64,000 bases of DNA from Cochliopodium minus (lineage: Eukaryota > Discosea > Himatismenida > Cochliopodiidae), in the NCBI GenBank assembly GCA_024220525.1, contig JAMYWO010000103.1:1-64000 (forward strand), written 5' to 3'. Positions 22,768-32,839 of this stretch are shown in pieces. The translations under genes and the position numbers were made by a program. The first letter of the stretch is position 1. Each line of letters begins with the position of its first letter. The notes under the pieces are model-generated. The model ran no database searches. It was not told where the DNA came from and saw nothing but the letters and a program-made list of their open reading frames with translations.

Positions 22768-23178
22768 ATGGATAACAGTGAAAAACTGATTCAATTCAAT
22801 AATATTACATCAAATGTTAACAATGATACAGCGACATTCTATCTTGAAACATCAAATTGGAATTTGGAAACAGCGATGGATAGATACTATCAAGACAAAC
22901 AAAACAACAACCTCCCTAAAAAACAGCCAATTAACATTTATGTTCCCCCTCCCAACAATAATTACAATCCTCCACCAAATTATAACAATTATAATAATAA
23001 TCGAAAACATAAAAAGAAATGCAAATGCTGCAAATGTTGTGGGGATTTTTGTGTAAAACAATTTTTTCAATTATTCCAAATTTCAATTAATAATTTTAAC
23101 AAAATTTAGGAAATAATCAAAAACCCTTGTTTGTGTTGTGCTATAATATTTTGTAGGTGCACTGGTTTTCAAATGTAA
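22768..23178 (+). CDS. UBA-like / Cys-rich small protein, copy 1
   Basis: Two exons, 22768-23052 and 23110-23178, stop TAA. The N-terminal ~42 residues (KLIQFNNITSNVNNDTATFY ... NWNLETAMDRYY) match the UBA-like fold seen in UBX/FAF and TAP-C type proteins, which binds ubiquitin or ubiquitin-like partners. The pattern is F-x-x-I-T-x-N, T-A-x-F-Y-L-E, W-[ND]-[LM]-E-x-A-[MIV]. The middle has Pro-Pro-Pro-Asn and NYN repeats. The C-terminus is Cys-rich (CKCCKCCGDFC, then PCLCCAIIFCRC), which suggests palmitoylation or metal binding. The ATG at 22768 is preceded by AAAATTG. The short second exon fits in phase and encodes the last 22 residues. A tandem paralog follows 168 nt downstream. Confidence 0.6.
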
Positions 23179-23346
23179 TGATAATTGAAAAGAAGATTGA
23201 GCATATTATTAAAATTGTAAAAAAAAAAAATTGTAAAAACGAAATCAAGATCATCTATACCTTTATTTTATTTCCCTCAATTAAAAGATTATATTGGAAT
23301 CCTGAGATTTAAAGATAGAGATATAAAAATTATAAATAAAAATTAA

Positions 23347-23840
23347 ATGGATAGGAATGAAAAGTTAGTACAATTCAATAGCATCACTTCAAATGAAAAT
23401 AATGATACAGCCACATTTTATCTTGAATCAAATAATTGGGATATGGAAGTTGCAATGGATAGATATTTCCTTGATAAACAAAACAACTATCTTCATCAAC
23501 AAAACAATCAAAATTTCAATCAACAAAACATTGACCAAGATCACAATCAACAAAACAATTATAATCCGCCTCCCAACAATAATCATATACCTCCTCCAAA
23601 TTATAACAATTATAATAATAATAATAATAGAAGGGATGATGATGATTGGAGTGAAAAAAATTGTTGTCAAAAGTGTGCAAAAGGTTGCAAAGTAATTTAA
23701 TTTCTTTCATTCTTTTTTTTAGTGCTCAAAATCCATATTTTATTATAATTTTTTTTTAGAACTTATGTGATCCTCCAGGTTGTTTCATATGTGCATTATG
23801 TTTTTGTTTATTTTGTGGTCCTTGCATGGGTTTATTTTGA
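23347..23840 (+). CDS. UBA-like / Cys-rich small protein, copy 2
   Basis: Two exons, 23347-23691 and 23760-23840, stop TGA. It shares with copy 1 the start (MDRNEKLVQFNSITSN vs MDNSEKLIQFNNITSN), the NNDTATFYLE helix and W-D-M-E-V-A-M-D-R-Y, the PPPN/NYNNYNNN middle (here extended with a Gln/Asn-rich QQNN stretch), an intron at the matching position, and a Cys-rich tail (CCQKCAKGCK, then CDPPGCFICALCFCLFCGPC). The tail is hydrophobic enough to sit in a membrane. The pair arose by local duplication. No known Cys-rich family (for example PLAC8) is a confident match. Confidence 0.6.
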
Positions 23841-24163
23841 ATATAATGTTGAATTTGTTTCAAAAATTAAAATTAATTTAATTACTTTTAATTGAATTAT
23901 TTAAATTTTTTATTCTCCAACCAAGAAAAAGAAATTAAAAATCACTTCAAATATTAGCTCATTTAACAACCCATAACTAGCTTATTTAAACAGCAGTAAA
24001 TTACAAAAGTTTCCTTTTTTCCAAAATCATTATAGTTCTATTCAACAAATTACGAAGAATTGCTTTTGATCCAAAATGAAATTCACAATAAAATACAAAA
24101 AACAAAGAAACATAAAAAATTGGATTTAATTCTCTGAAAACTGGAATATTATAATAAAAAAAT
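23841..24163. other. Intergenic, convergent 3' ends
   Basis: About 320 nt between the UBA-like gene (plus) and the phosphatase gene (minus). Both 3' UTRs lie here. AATAAA-type signals are frequent but cannot be told from background. Confidence 0.4.
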
Positions 24164-26402
24164 TTAATCTTTTAAGAAAGTTCTGCAAGAAATAAAAATA
24201 GCAACAGCAATAACAGTTATAACTACAGCAAGACCAACCAATACACCGAGAATGTACCAATTTTCGTTAGGGTTTCTGCAACCACCAATAGTGAAGGTGT
24301 CAGGCAAACCAACACAAGTAGCATAAAAGTATTTTTCTTGTGTACCAATTCTTTGACTTACATTGAGACAGAGATTTTCACCATCATCAGATACCTTAGC
24401 ATAGGTAAATCTCCCTTAAATGAAATAAATGTGATTTTTAAAAATAATAAAAATAAAAACATCAAATTAAAAATGTGATTATATAAAAAAACAAATAATT
24501 CAAATTTTTTTTTTACCTGCTCCAGAAGAACATCCAAAAAGATAGGGACCTCCTATTACAGAACCTCCATCATCAAAAGCAGCAGATTGTACAACAGGAA
24601 ATTGATACTCTTTATTGTCAGTGGAGTAGTGGTTCCATGTTCCATCATCCATAGCTACCATGTGTGCATCACCTGCGATCAACAACACACTGTGTAAACC
24701 AAAATTGTTCATGGCGTTAGCGATGATAGCTCTTTCAGAGTTGTATTTACCCCAACCAGCTTGTCCTTTCAAGGAAATCCATGGTGAACCTGCCATCCAA
24801 ACAACGAGGCCAGCATCTTTATAAAAATATTTTATTAATTTATTAGTAATTATAAAACTTTTTTTAAAAAAAATTCTCCAAGAATTATTTAAAATAAAAG
24901 AAATAATTTTTTTTGTTTACCTCTTGAGCTGTTAAATTCGTTCAACAACCACTCTCTTTGTTCGAGACCCAACATTGATTTGTTGGAGTCATCTTTTTTG
25001 TTTTGAGGATCTCTTGCAGATCTGTGGTCGGTGATGATAAACTTTACTCTTCCGATCCAGAAGGATTGTTGGATAGTCCCGTTACCGTTTAATGGGTAAT
25101 GTGGAACGTATTGTCTATATGCTGATCTTGCTGCTTCCTTACCAGGATTTGTTGAATCAACACCTCCCTACATTTTATAAAAGGTTAAGAAGATTTAAAT
25201 TAGAATAAATACTTGTGGAGCATGTAGGGATTGAAAATTGAATATGAAGTTTTTTTTATAAACTTGATCGAGTAAACAGTAAAAACCAAGAATCACAGCG
25301 AAATTAAAACAAAAAATAAAATATTTTTCTTTCTAATTAAGATATGTTATTCCAGGGCATAGTGAGCACCCCAAATTTTTTTTTGTGAAATCATTTGAAT
25401 GCATTATAAAGATAAAGTGGTTTAAGTATAAAGTAATCACCATAATTTTAAGCATTATACTTTAAATGATCTGATATATACAGAATTCAAAAATTTGATG
25501 TTAAGTAATTTCAAATAATTCAAAATTTTTTCAATTTTTATAAAAAATATCACATATATTGAAATTTATAAAGAATATGTTTGTTATTTGATAAATACTT
25601 TATATGGTGTTCTTTTTCATATTATAAGGTGAGGGTGAATTTTTTTTACATAGTCTCTCTCATTCCACATATATGCAAGATTTGTGTTTCTGTATAATCT
25701 CTTTTGTTTATCTGAATTTGCAAAAACTTTATCATATGCTGCAATATACTTGCTGGTATCATCAACGTGGATATCTTCAAAGTGGAAATCACCCATGTGA
25801 ATCAATAGTTCAGGATCCAAATCATTAATTTGATCAAATACTATATTGTTAGATCCAGTTCTTGCTACTGCACCAAATACAAAATCAAAATCATATGGAG
25901 TGTTTTCGGGTACATAGGTGAAAAATCTTCCGATAGAATCTTTTTGTATTCAAAGAAAAGAAGAAATTAATTTTGATTATAATTTGAAAAAAATGGAAAT
26001 ATAATTTAAAATTTTCTCGAATAAAAAGTTTGATCATATTAATTCATTAACTATGTTTTAATTATTATGATATTATGATATTATCACTTTTAAAAAATTT
26101 TTTTTGATACCTTGTACATTTCCATCTATAATAATTCTATAATTATAGGTTGTGTTTGATATCAATCCAGTAATATTGAATTCCACCAAATTATTTGCAT
26201 TATTTGTTTTATTCTGTACAATTGAAGTATTAAACAAATCCAGACTCACATTTATGACCACATTATTGTCTCCAGCAGATGTTCTTACTTTTATATTTAC
26301 TGATGAATCTGTGGCTGCTCCTGCCCACATATATTGCAAAGATGCCTTTGAAAATATTACAAAAATAGAAAGTATAAGAAAAAATAGAATGGTTTTATTC
26401 AT
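24164..26402 (-). CDS. PhoD-like metallophosphatase, secreted/membrane-anchored
   Basis: Minus strand, start ATG 26402, stop TAA at 24164. The N-terminus is a classic signal peptide (NKTILFFLILSIFVIFSKA). An Ig/FN3-like N-terminal domain follows (VNIKVRTSAGD ... GLISNTTYNYRIIIDG), then the phosphatase core with LIHMGDFHFEDI (metal-binding GD), an aromatic WNERDY segment where PhoD proteins often have W-D-D-H-D-Y, FIITDHRSARDP, and LLIAGDAHM (late metal-binding Asp-x-His). Many N-x-S/T sites support a secretory route. The C-terminus has one TM (WYILGVLVGLAVVITVIAVA) followed by a short basic tail, so a type I membrane orientation is likely. Predicted function is extracellular or lysosomal phosphomonoesterase/diesterase. 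The intron at about 25190-25620 is unusually long for this window. Confidence 0.72.
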
Positions 26403-26772
26403 CTTCCTTTTTTTATTTTATATATTTATTTATAATTATTATATTTACATTAAATCAAACAGTTAGAATCCTTTTTCTTCCAATATATTCATTTCAATAT
26501 ACCAAATTCCTTCTTTTTATTTATTCAATCATGATTAAATATTTATAAAATTTTGGACTCCAACAAATATATAATGATTATAAATGCTAACAGGTGAAGA
26601 AATTGAGAAAAATTTCAAAAATTATTAATATTTTCATTGAATCCAAAATTAACCAACATTAATATTAATCAATCAAATAGTTAAAGGAATTAAAGGATTA
26701 GAATTCACAACTATTTTCCCACAAATCCAAGCATTTAGATTGTTTTCATTTCACAAAAATAATATAAAAAAA
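26403..26772. other. Divergent intergenic region
   Basis: About 370 nt between the divergent phosphatase and MFS genes. It carries both promoters. T/A-rich with short ATTAATATT-like repeats near 26630-26680. No clear element. Confidence 0.45.
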
Positions 26773-28534
26773 ATGAAAGAAGATATTCCTTTGATAAAAG
26801 AAGACAAAGAGATTGTTGAAGATATTGAAATTGATTCATGTAGGGCATGGATTGTGGCGATTGGATCATTTATTATACATGGTAAATTTAATTTAGAGTT
26901 ATATTTGGATAGATTCTAAATGGAAATAAACAAAGTTACAACATATGGATTACAATTATCTTTGGGAGTTTTTATAGAAATATTTGCATTGGAATTTAAT
27001 GTTAGCAGGTGATTTTTATATCAATGAAAAAGAAATTTCTTTGATTATTAATGATGAATAGGGGATATGTTTCATGGTTTATATCATTGCTCGCAGCAAT
27101 TGTAAAAATTAATATTTTATTTTATGAAAAATTATTATTTAATTCGATTCAGTCCACTTTTATCGGTCCATTTGCTGGTCTAATTGCAGATAAGTAATTC
27201 ATTGAAATTTTATTTTGATTAATTTAAATTGTTCGAAGGATAACATCCACATGGATTTTAATTTTGTTTGGATCAATTATTTTTTCAGGAGGTATAATGA
27301 TTGCAAGTTTTGCTAAAAATATGGCCCAAGTGATCGTGTTTTTTGGATTTTTTGGAGGTTTTTTAAATTTTTTTTATTTATATTTTGTTTTTATTTTTTT
27401 AAAATTTAAAAAGGTTTGGGAATAGGTATAAATTTAAAATCATTTATTCAAAATTTTTAAATATGATTTTGAGGTTGTATGTTTACACCCAGTATTGGTT
27501 GTGTTGGAGGATGGTTCAAAAAACAATCTGGATTAGCACTTGGATTATCCACTTGCGGAGTGTAATAAAAGTTTTTTGAAATTTTAAGTTAATTTTATAC
27601 TTTTTAAAATAGAGGTTTTGGGCAATTTGTATTTCCGATAGTACTTGATTATTTTTCACAAAAATATTCATGGAGAATAACTCTGAGATATTTATCACTT
27701 ATTCTTTTTGTATTGAATTTTCTGACTATATTTATGATCAAAAGAAAAATTAGCTCAAGGAAAACTTTTTCTATTGATGTATTAAAGGACAAAAGAATTT
27801 ATTTTTTCTTAATTGCAATAATGTTCGGCTCATTCGGGTCTAATACTGTGTAACAATTTTTTTCTTTAATTCAACCTGTTAACAAAAAAAAGATTCATTT
27901 ATATTTCTCCTTATGCTTACGATAAATATCTCACATTGTTTCAAGGTGCTTTACTCATTTCTATTTTAGGATTATCAAATCTTTGTGGAAGATTGTAATT
28001 TGATTTTTTTTTATAAAATTGTTTTATTAATTTTGATAGTTTTTTAGGATATTTGGCTGATAAATTAGGTATACTATTTTTTCAACTCTATTCATTTTTT
28101 AATTTAATATTCAATAAAAAGGGCATGTAGTTTTGTTTCGAGTTATGTGGGGAATTTTCTGTTTGTTTTTATTTATCTGGCCTTTTTTGACTCAATTTAT
28201 TTCTCTAATTCTATTTATAATGTAAACAAAATTTGTTTTTGATTTTTTCTTTGACAAATTGGTCTAAAATATTTTTTTTTCGCAAAGTGTTGTTGGTTTG
28301 TCTACAGGTACTTATATATCTACACTACCAATTATTTTAAAAAAAGAGTTTGGTACTGATATGCTAAACACTGTGGTTGGATTTACTTATTTGGGATTTT
28401 TCTTTGCAAATTTGTCAGCTCCTCCTTTATTTGGCTTTGTTTTACAAACAACTAAAAATTGGTTCTTTCCAATATACATGATTGCTTTTTGTGCAACTAC
28501 TTCTTTCATTATTTATATTTTCATCGTGAAATAA
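26773..28534 (+). CDS. MFS transporter, monocarboxylate-porter-like
   Basis: Start ATG 26773 (MKEDIPLIKEDKE), stop TAA 28532-28534, about a dozen exons separated by 40-100 nt introns. Pieces include CRAWIVAIGSFIIHG, YGLQLSLGVFI, GPFAGLIADK (the TM2-3 GxxxD-R/K-type loop followed by R-I-T in the next exon), GGIMIASFAKNMAQV, GCMFTPSIGCVGGWFKK, SGLALGLSTCGVGFGQFVFP, then a second half with FGSNT and FISPYAYDK, FFGYLADK, and GFTYLGFFFANLSAPPLFG. G-L-A-L-G-L-S-x-x-G-x-G-x-G is typical of SLC16/MCT-like and oxalate/formate porters. Twelve TM segments are plausible. Substrate unknown. Confidence 0.75.
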
Positions 28535-28885
28535 GTTATTAACTATTTCTCTCCATTTAACATTTTAAAATATTCTAATTCTTGATCAAAAAAAAATATT
28601 CTATTATTTCTCAATTTTAATTTTTTGTGGATTTTTGAACCACCCTTTTCTTCAATCTTCTTATGAAATAAGATACCTTTTTATGGACAAATCCTCCAAA
28701 AACTTTTTTTTTTTTTTTCAAATGAAAAAATTGTTTAATTATATATTCTCATTTGCTTATTCCTTTTGGGAAACAAAATTAAAAAACTATGGGTTTGTTT
28801 TGCAGCTTTAACTTCTTTCATCCTATAATTGATAGGACATTTTCAATAACATGCTCTGATATCTGGATTTTCGGTTCTTGAGTTC
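28535..28885. other. Intergenic
   Basis: About 350 nt downstream of the MFS gene and next to the LINE fragment. Pyrimidine/T-rich. No gene recognised. Confidence 0.4.
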
Positions 28886-29765
28886 CTTCAAACTTGGCTT
28901 TTTTTCAAATTTGATCAAGGGTGAATTGATTTTGGTGAATCTGTTTGAATCTTACAGCTTTCTGTGAGTCGCTTATTATTCTTGGAAGAAGTCCAAGCTT
29001 GTCAGCAAATGCTCCAGTAATTATTTTGTAGGGAATGTTCAAAAGAGTAATAGGTCTAATGTTCTTGACATCTCTGGTATCAGCATTATTTTTTGGATTT
29101 ATTTGATTAATCTTTCCATTCTTTGTCAAAAAAGCCTCTTTCAAGGCAATGATTTGCATAAGAAGCAATTAGAGGAGAGAGAAGGAAAATGTATTTTTTG
29201 AAGAAAGCAGACTTCATTCCATCAGGTCCAGGTGACGTTCCTTTTCTTAGCCTTTTGATTTGATCAACAATTCCATTTTTATTAAATATTTTTTCAAGAG
29301 GATTAAGCCATAAATCCTTATCTGGAAGATCACATTCGTATATGTTTTGAAGTTTGGCTTTTTCCAACAAGATAGTAGCAGCATTTATATCAATTTCTTA
29401 ATAAGAATAGAGATTACTGTAGGACCTGTCGTGTATCTCGCCTATTTCTTGGGGTTTCTCCGTTATTTCATTTCCATTTCCAGTGTAGACAGAATTAATT
29501 TGTTGATTGATCCTGTTTGAGAAGGTATGTTTGTATTTCCTCGCTTTGTCTTGAAGATCTTTCACATGCCGCCAAGTATTTTAGAATGAAAGCTCTTGCT
29601 TTCCATTCACCATCATCTTTTTAACCACAACATATACCAACTGCTCTCAACCAATTGGTGGTGTCCGATTTCAACCGATCATTCAAACCCAAAAATGCAT
29701 GCATTTGAAATGTGGCTTGAATATCAAATGTGATGGGATCTTCTGTGATTGTTCCCATCACATTT
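28886..29765 (-). mobile_element. Internal fragment of an L1-like LINE (non-LTR)
   Basis: Minus-strand sequence parallel to the element at 30328-32293. It reads INAATILLEKAKLQNIYEC, then IFNKNGIVDQIKRLRKGTSPGPDG (reverse-transcriptase N-terminal region) and IRPITLLNIPYKIITGAFADKLG, ending around FTLDQI. In this copy the frame is broken more than once, 'SRIS' to 'IISDSQKAV' lacks residues present in the other copy, and the sequence stops matching after about 28890. Upstream (29395-29765) are pre-RT stretches such as KPQEIGEIHDR and WKARAFILKYL. The 3' half of the RT, including the FADD active site, is missing, so this is not the usual simple 5'-truncated insertion. Old, non-functional copy. 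Confidence 0.75.
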
Positions 29766-30047
29766 GGGAACCTTCCTCAAGATACAATAGGAGAAAATCT
29801 ATAATAAAAGAGAATAAATTAAATTAATTGTTGAATAAATATATATATATATTTTTGTTAATATTCATGAATGGTTGATATAAACTTTGTTGAAGAACTT
29901 TGATAAAAACTTATAAAAAAATAAAATTATAATTCTTTTTCATTTTTAATTTTAAATACATTTTAGTTTAAAAATACAATTTGAAAATTTTCATAAATTA
30001 AAAGGCAAATTTATTGATTTTAAAATTTTATTTCATATAAAAATAGA

Positions 30048-30254
30048 ATGGAAAATCAAGTTATTACTTCAATAATACACAATGATGAAGGAATTGAGAT
30101 TGAATGGAATGAGGGATGGAAATCATATCTTGATTCTATAAGGGATTCAAAATCATTTTTCTCTGAATTGATTATAATCTATCAACAATTGGCTATCAAT
30201 AATAATCATCCGAATGTTGCACTGTTCACAGAAGAAATCATTCAATGTTTTTTT
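30048..30254 (+). CDS. Orphan 5' exon of an unknown gene, cut by a gap
   Basis: ATG 30048 preceded by an A-rich leader opens a non-repetitive frame (MENQVITSIIHNDEGIEIEW ... LFTEEIIQCF) that runs into the N gap at 30255. The far side of the gap is the tail of a LINE on the other strand, so the rest of the gene is missing from the assembly or displaced. No family recognised. Confidence 0.4.
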
Positions 30255-30327
30255 NNNNNNNNNNNNNNNNNNNNNNNNNNNNNNNNNNNNNNNNNNNNNN
30301 NNNNNNNNNNNNNNNNNNNNNNNNNNN
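30255..30327. other. Assembly gap (73 N)
   Basis: Run of 73 Ns separating the orphan exon from the LINE. The non-round length suggests an estimated gap. Confidence 0.98.
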
Positions 30328-32293
30328 TAATATTTGCGTCATTTCTGTTTTTGATTATCATCCTATTTTTGCTGTTTTGATAGAGTTCTTTTGCAAGTGA
30401 TCCAGTACCCCAGTAACTCCACTCAAAAGTTAAGTGGCTTGTCTCAAATTTTTCATGGTATACTTTCTCTTTTTTGCAGTTGAATATCTTGTTTGACAAC
30501 TTGATTTTCCAACTATTCTCTGTTATTTCTTCCAGCTTTCCTTTATTCTCCTTTTTCCCATTCTTACTGATGATTATCACGTTATCTCCAACAGAAGGCA
30601 ACTGTTCATTGTTCCGAGGCAGGTCTTTATATGTTAAATGTGCTTGTGCAATCCACTTGTCGTCTCCTTTTTTCCATTTCATTTCCCTCTGATTTCTAAC
30701 CGCGAAAATGGGAATACATCTCTTGTTTTTTTCCATATCCTTGTGGATGATGTATTCCAACCAATAGAGATGTTGGGGGATGTTTACTTCTTTTTCCAAG
30801 GTTTCTTGCACTTCAATTATTGTTTTTGCTTTAATTGAGCTGATTCTCAATTTGATGTTTGGTAGGTTGAGGTAGGATAGTTCTTTGGGAAGAGACATTC
30901 TATCTGTTGAAAGACTCCCCTTTGTTTTTTGATTCAAATCAAATGTCATGCTCTTTGACCACAGACACCACTTGACTAGGTTTTCCATTTTCTTTACCAT
31001 TTTGTCAGAGATTGGGACAATGGGTGCTTGATAGTAAATAAGAGACAGGACATAGGATTTAATCATTTTAGATTTTCCAATTGTTGACAGGTTTTTCGCT
31101 TTTTTGATTATTGTAGCATTCTTAACCATGTCTTCAAAGATCACCTTCCACTGTTTTTCAATAGGTCCATTCTTATCAAAATCAATTCCAAGGTAGGTCA
31201 CCTTTTCAGTGATAGGAAGCTCATCCGTGATAGGAGGTAAGTTTTTGTTTCGGTTCAAAATGAGAACTAAACTTTTATTTTTATTTACTTTTGCTCCCGA
31301 TGCGTTGCAGTAGATGTTTGTTATTTCTCGAACGACTGGAATTTCATCCCTTGTATTGAAAAAGGTACCATCATCTGCAAAGAAGAGAGATTTCGTTATT
31401 ACTTTCCCTTCAAATAATTTGAAGCGTTTGTTTTGATTTATATATGAGAACTTGTTAGTAAATGGAGAAGGAAATTTTGGAGGCGATATTCCTTTTATTC
31501 TTGGTTCATTCTCAATTGCTCTGATCAGCGGCTCAATGGACAATACAAACAGCATCATACTCATCGGGTCGCCTTGTTTTACTCCACTATAACAGTTGAA
31601 ACCTTTGGAGAGTTCTCCGTTTGGTAGGAGTATTCTGGAGAAGTTTTGTTGGAGACAAACACTGATTAGTTTCATGCAGTTTTCACCAAAACCAAATTCT
31701 TTCATTACCATTTTAATCCAGTTATGAGAAACCAGATCAAAACTTTTTTCAGTATCAATGAACGTTGCAATGATTTCTTTTTTTTCAAACTTGGCGTATT
31801 TGCAAATTTGATCGAGGGTGAAATGATTATGGTGAATCTGTCTGAATCTTACAGCTTTTTGTGAGTCGCTTATTATTCTTGGAAGAAGAAGTCCAAGCTT
31901 GTCAGCAAATGCTCCAGTAATGATTTTGTAGAGAATGTTTAGAAGAGTAATGGGTCTAATATTCTTGACATCTCTTGAATCAGAATTTTTTTTTGGAATT
32001 GGTTTGATCAATCCTTCAGTTACTTCTTCGTCAAAAGAGCCTCTTTCAAGACAATGATTGGCATATGAAGCAATGAGAGGAGAGAGAAGGAAATTGTATT
32101 TTTTGTAGAAAGCAGGAGTCAGTCCATCAGGTCCAGGTGACGTTCCATTTCTTAGCCTTTTGATTTGATCAACAATTCCATTTTTATTGAATTTTTTTTC
32201 AAGAGGATCAAGCCATATATCCTTATCTGGAAGATCACATTCGTAGATGTTTGGAAGTTTGGCTTTTTCCAACAAGATATTAGCAGCGTTTAG
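30328..32293 (-). mobile_element. L1-like LINE, reverse transcriptase ORF (both ends missing)
   Basis: One long minus-strand frame without a stop, from about 32275 into the gap at 30327. Reverse transcriptase motifs in order: GTSPGPDGLTPAFYKKY, IRPITLLNILYKIITG with R-I-I-S-D-S-Q-x-A (block 3/4 region), the block with SFDLVSHNW, NGELSKGFNCYSGVKQGDPM (QGDP), FADDGTFFNT (F-A-D-D active site) and the thumb with VTYLGIDFD. Downstream is a long C-terminal region typical of L1/Tx1-type elements, then a small beta-rich stretch (PSVGDNVIIISKNGK). No endonuclease domain is visible because the 5' part is cut at the single N at 32294, and the 3' end is lost in the gap. The RT frame itself is intact. Similar elements (TRE/DRE) occur in dictyostelids. 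Confidence 0.88.
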
Positions 32294-32294
32294 N

Positions 32295-32630
32295 TTTTAG
32301 AAAAGTTAGGGTACAGTTTTTTGAGAAGGAGAAGAGTATGTGCTGCTTTTGTTAAAACTTCAGACAGGTTATTAATGATTCCTTCTTTTTTAGTGAAAAA
32401 GAAGTTTTCGAAAACAACAAAGAGTCGAGTAAAGAAAGAAAAGACTCACTCTTCAACAGAAAGAACCCAAACCACACTCATAATTGGATCTATAATTGGA
32501 CAATCTGGAAGAATTATTGGGAAATTGTGTACAATAGCTTTGAGAATTGTCTTGACTTTAGTGAACAAGTCAAAAACTTTGAAAAATTGGTTAAATTTAA
32601 TGAATACCTTCATCTTGACTTCTAATTTTT
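32295..32630. other. Unassigned segment between LINE and EF-2 tail copy
   Basis: About 335 nt. The minus strand has a hydrophobic frame (PIILPDCPIIDPIMSVVW) and a short helical stretch ending next to the N at 32294 (EVLTKAAHTLLLLKKLY). Either could be LINE 5' sequence, but I cannot show it. Confidence 0.3.
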
Positions 32631-32739
32631 AATTAGTAATTTTTCATTGTTATAATTTATCCAAAAAATTCTCAAGGGCAGGAAGCTTCCTTGAGCCCCT
32701 TTCTTGCTCTGATTTGTTTCACAATGTTGGATACTTTGA
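32631..32739 (-). pseudogene. Duplicated 3' end of the EF-2 gene
   Basis: Nearly the same as the true gene end at 32821-32930, about 190 nt apart and in the same orientation. It includes AATTAGTAATTTTTCATTG, the codons for [16 protein letters not shown], and then diverges where the real gene has [12 protein letters not shown]. The copy shows a few substitutions and an indel that destroys the last codons. It covers only the last ~30 codons plus 3' flank, so it is a small tandem duplication rather than a second gene. Confidence 0.85.
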
Positions 32740-32839
32740 CTATATATAATTTTATTTTTTATTTCTTTTTTTTTTTGAATTTTTTTTATTTATAATTTAT
32801 CTTTTTTTTTTTTTGTGAATAATTAGTAATTTTTCATTG

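Noticed and set aside
32295-32632. Plus-strand frame of 103 codons next to the LINE
   Set aside because: Low-complexity Lys/Thr/Arg composition and no start context; more likely LINE or spacer sequence read on the wrong strand.
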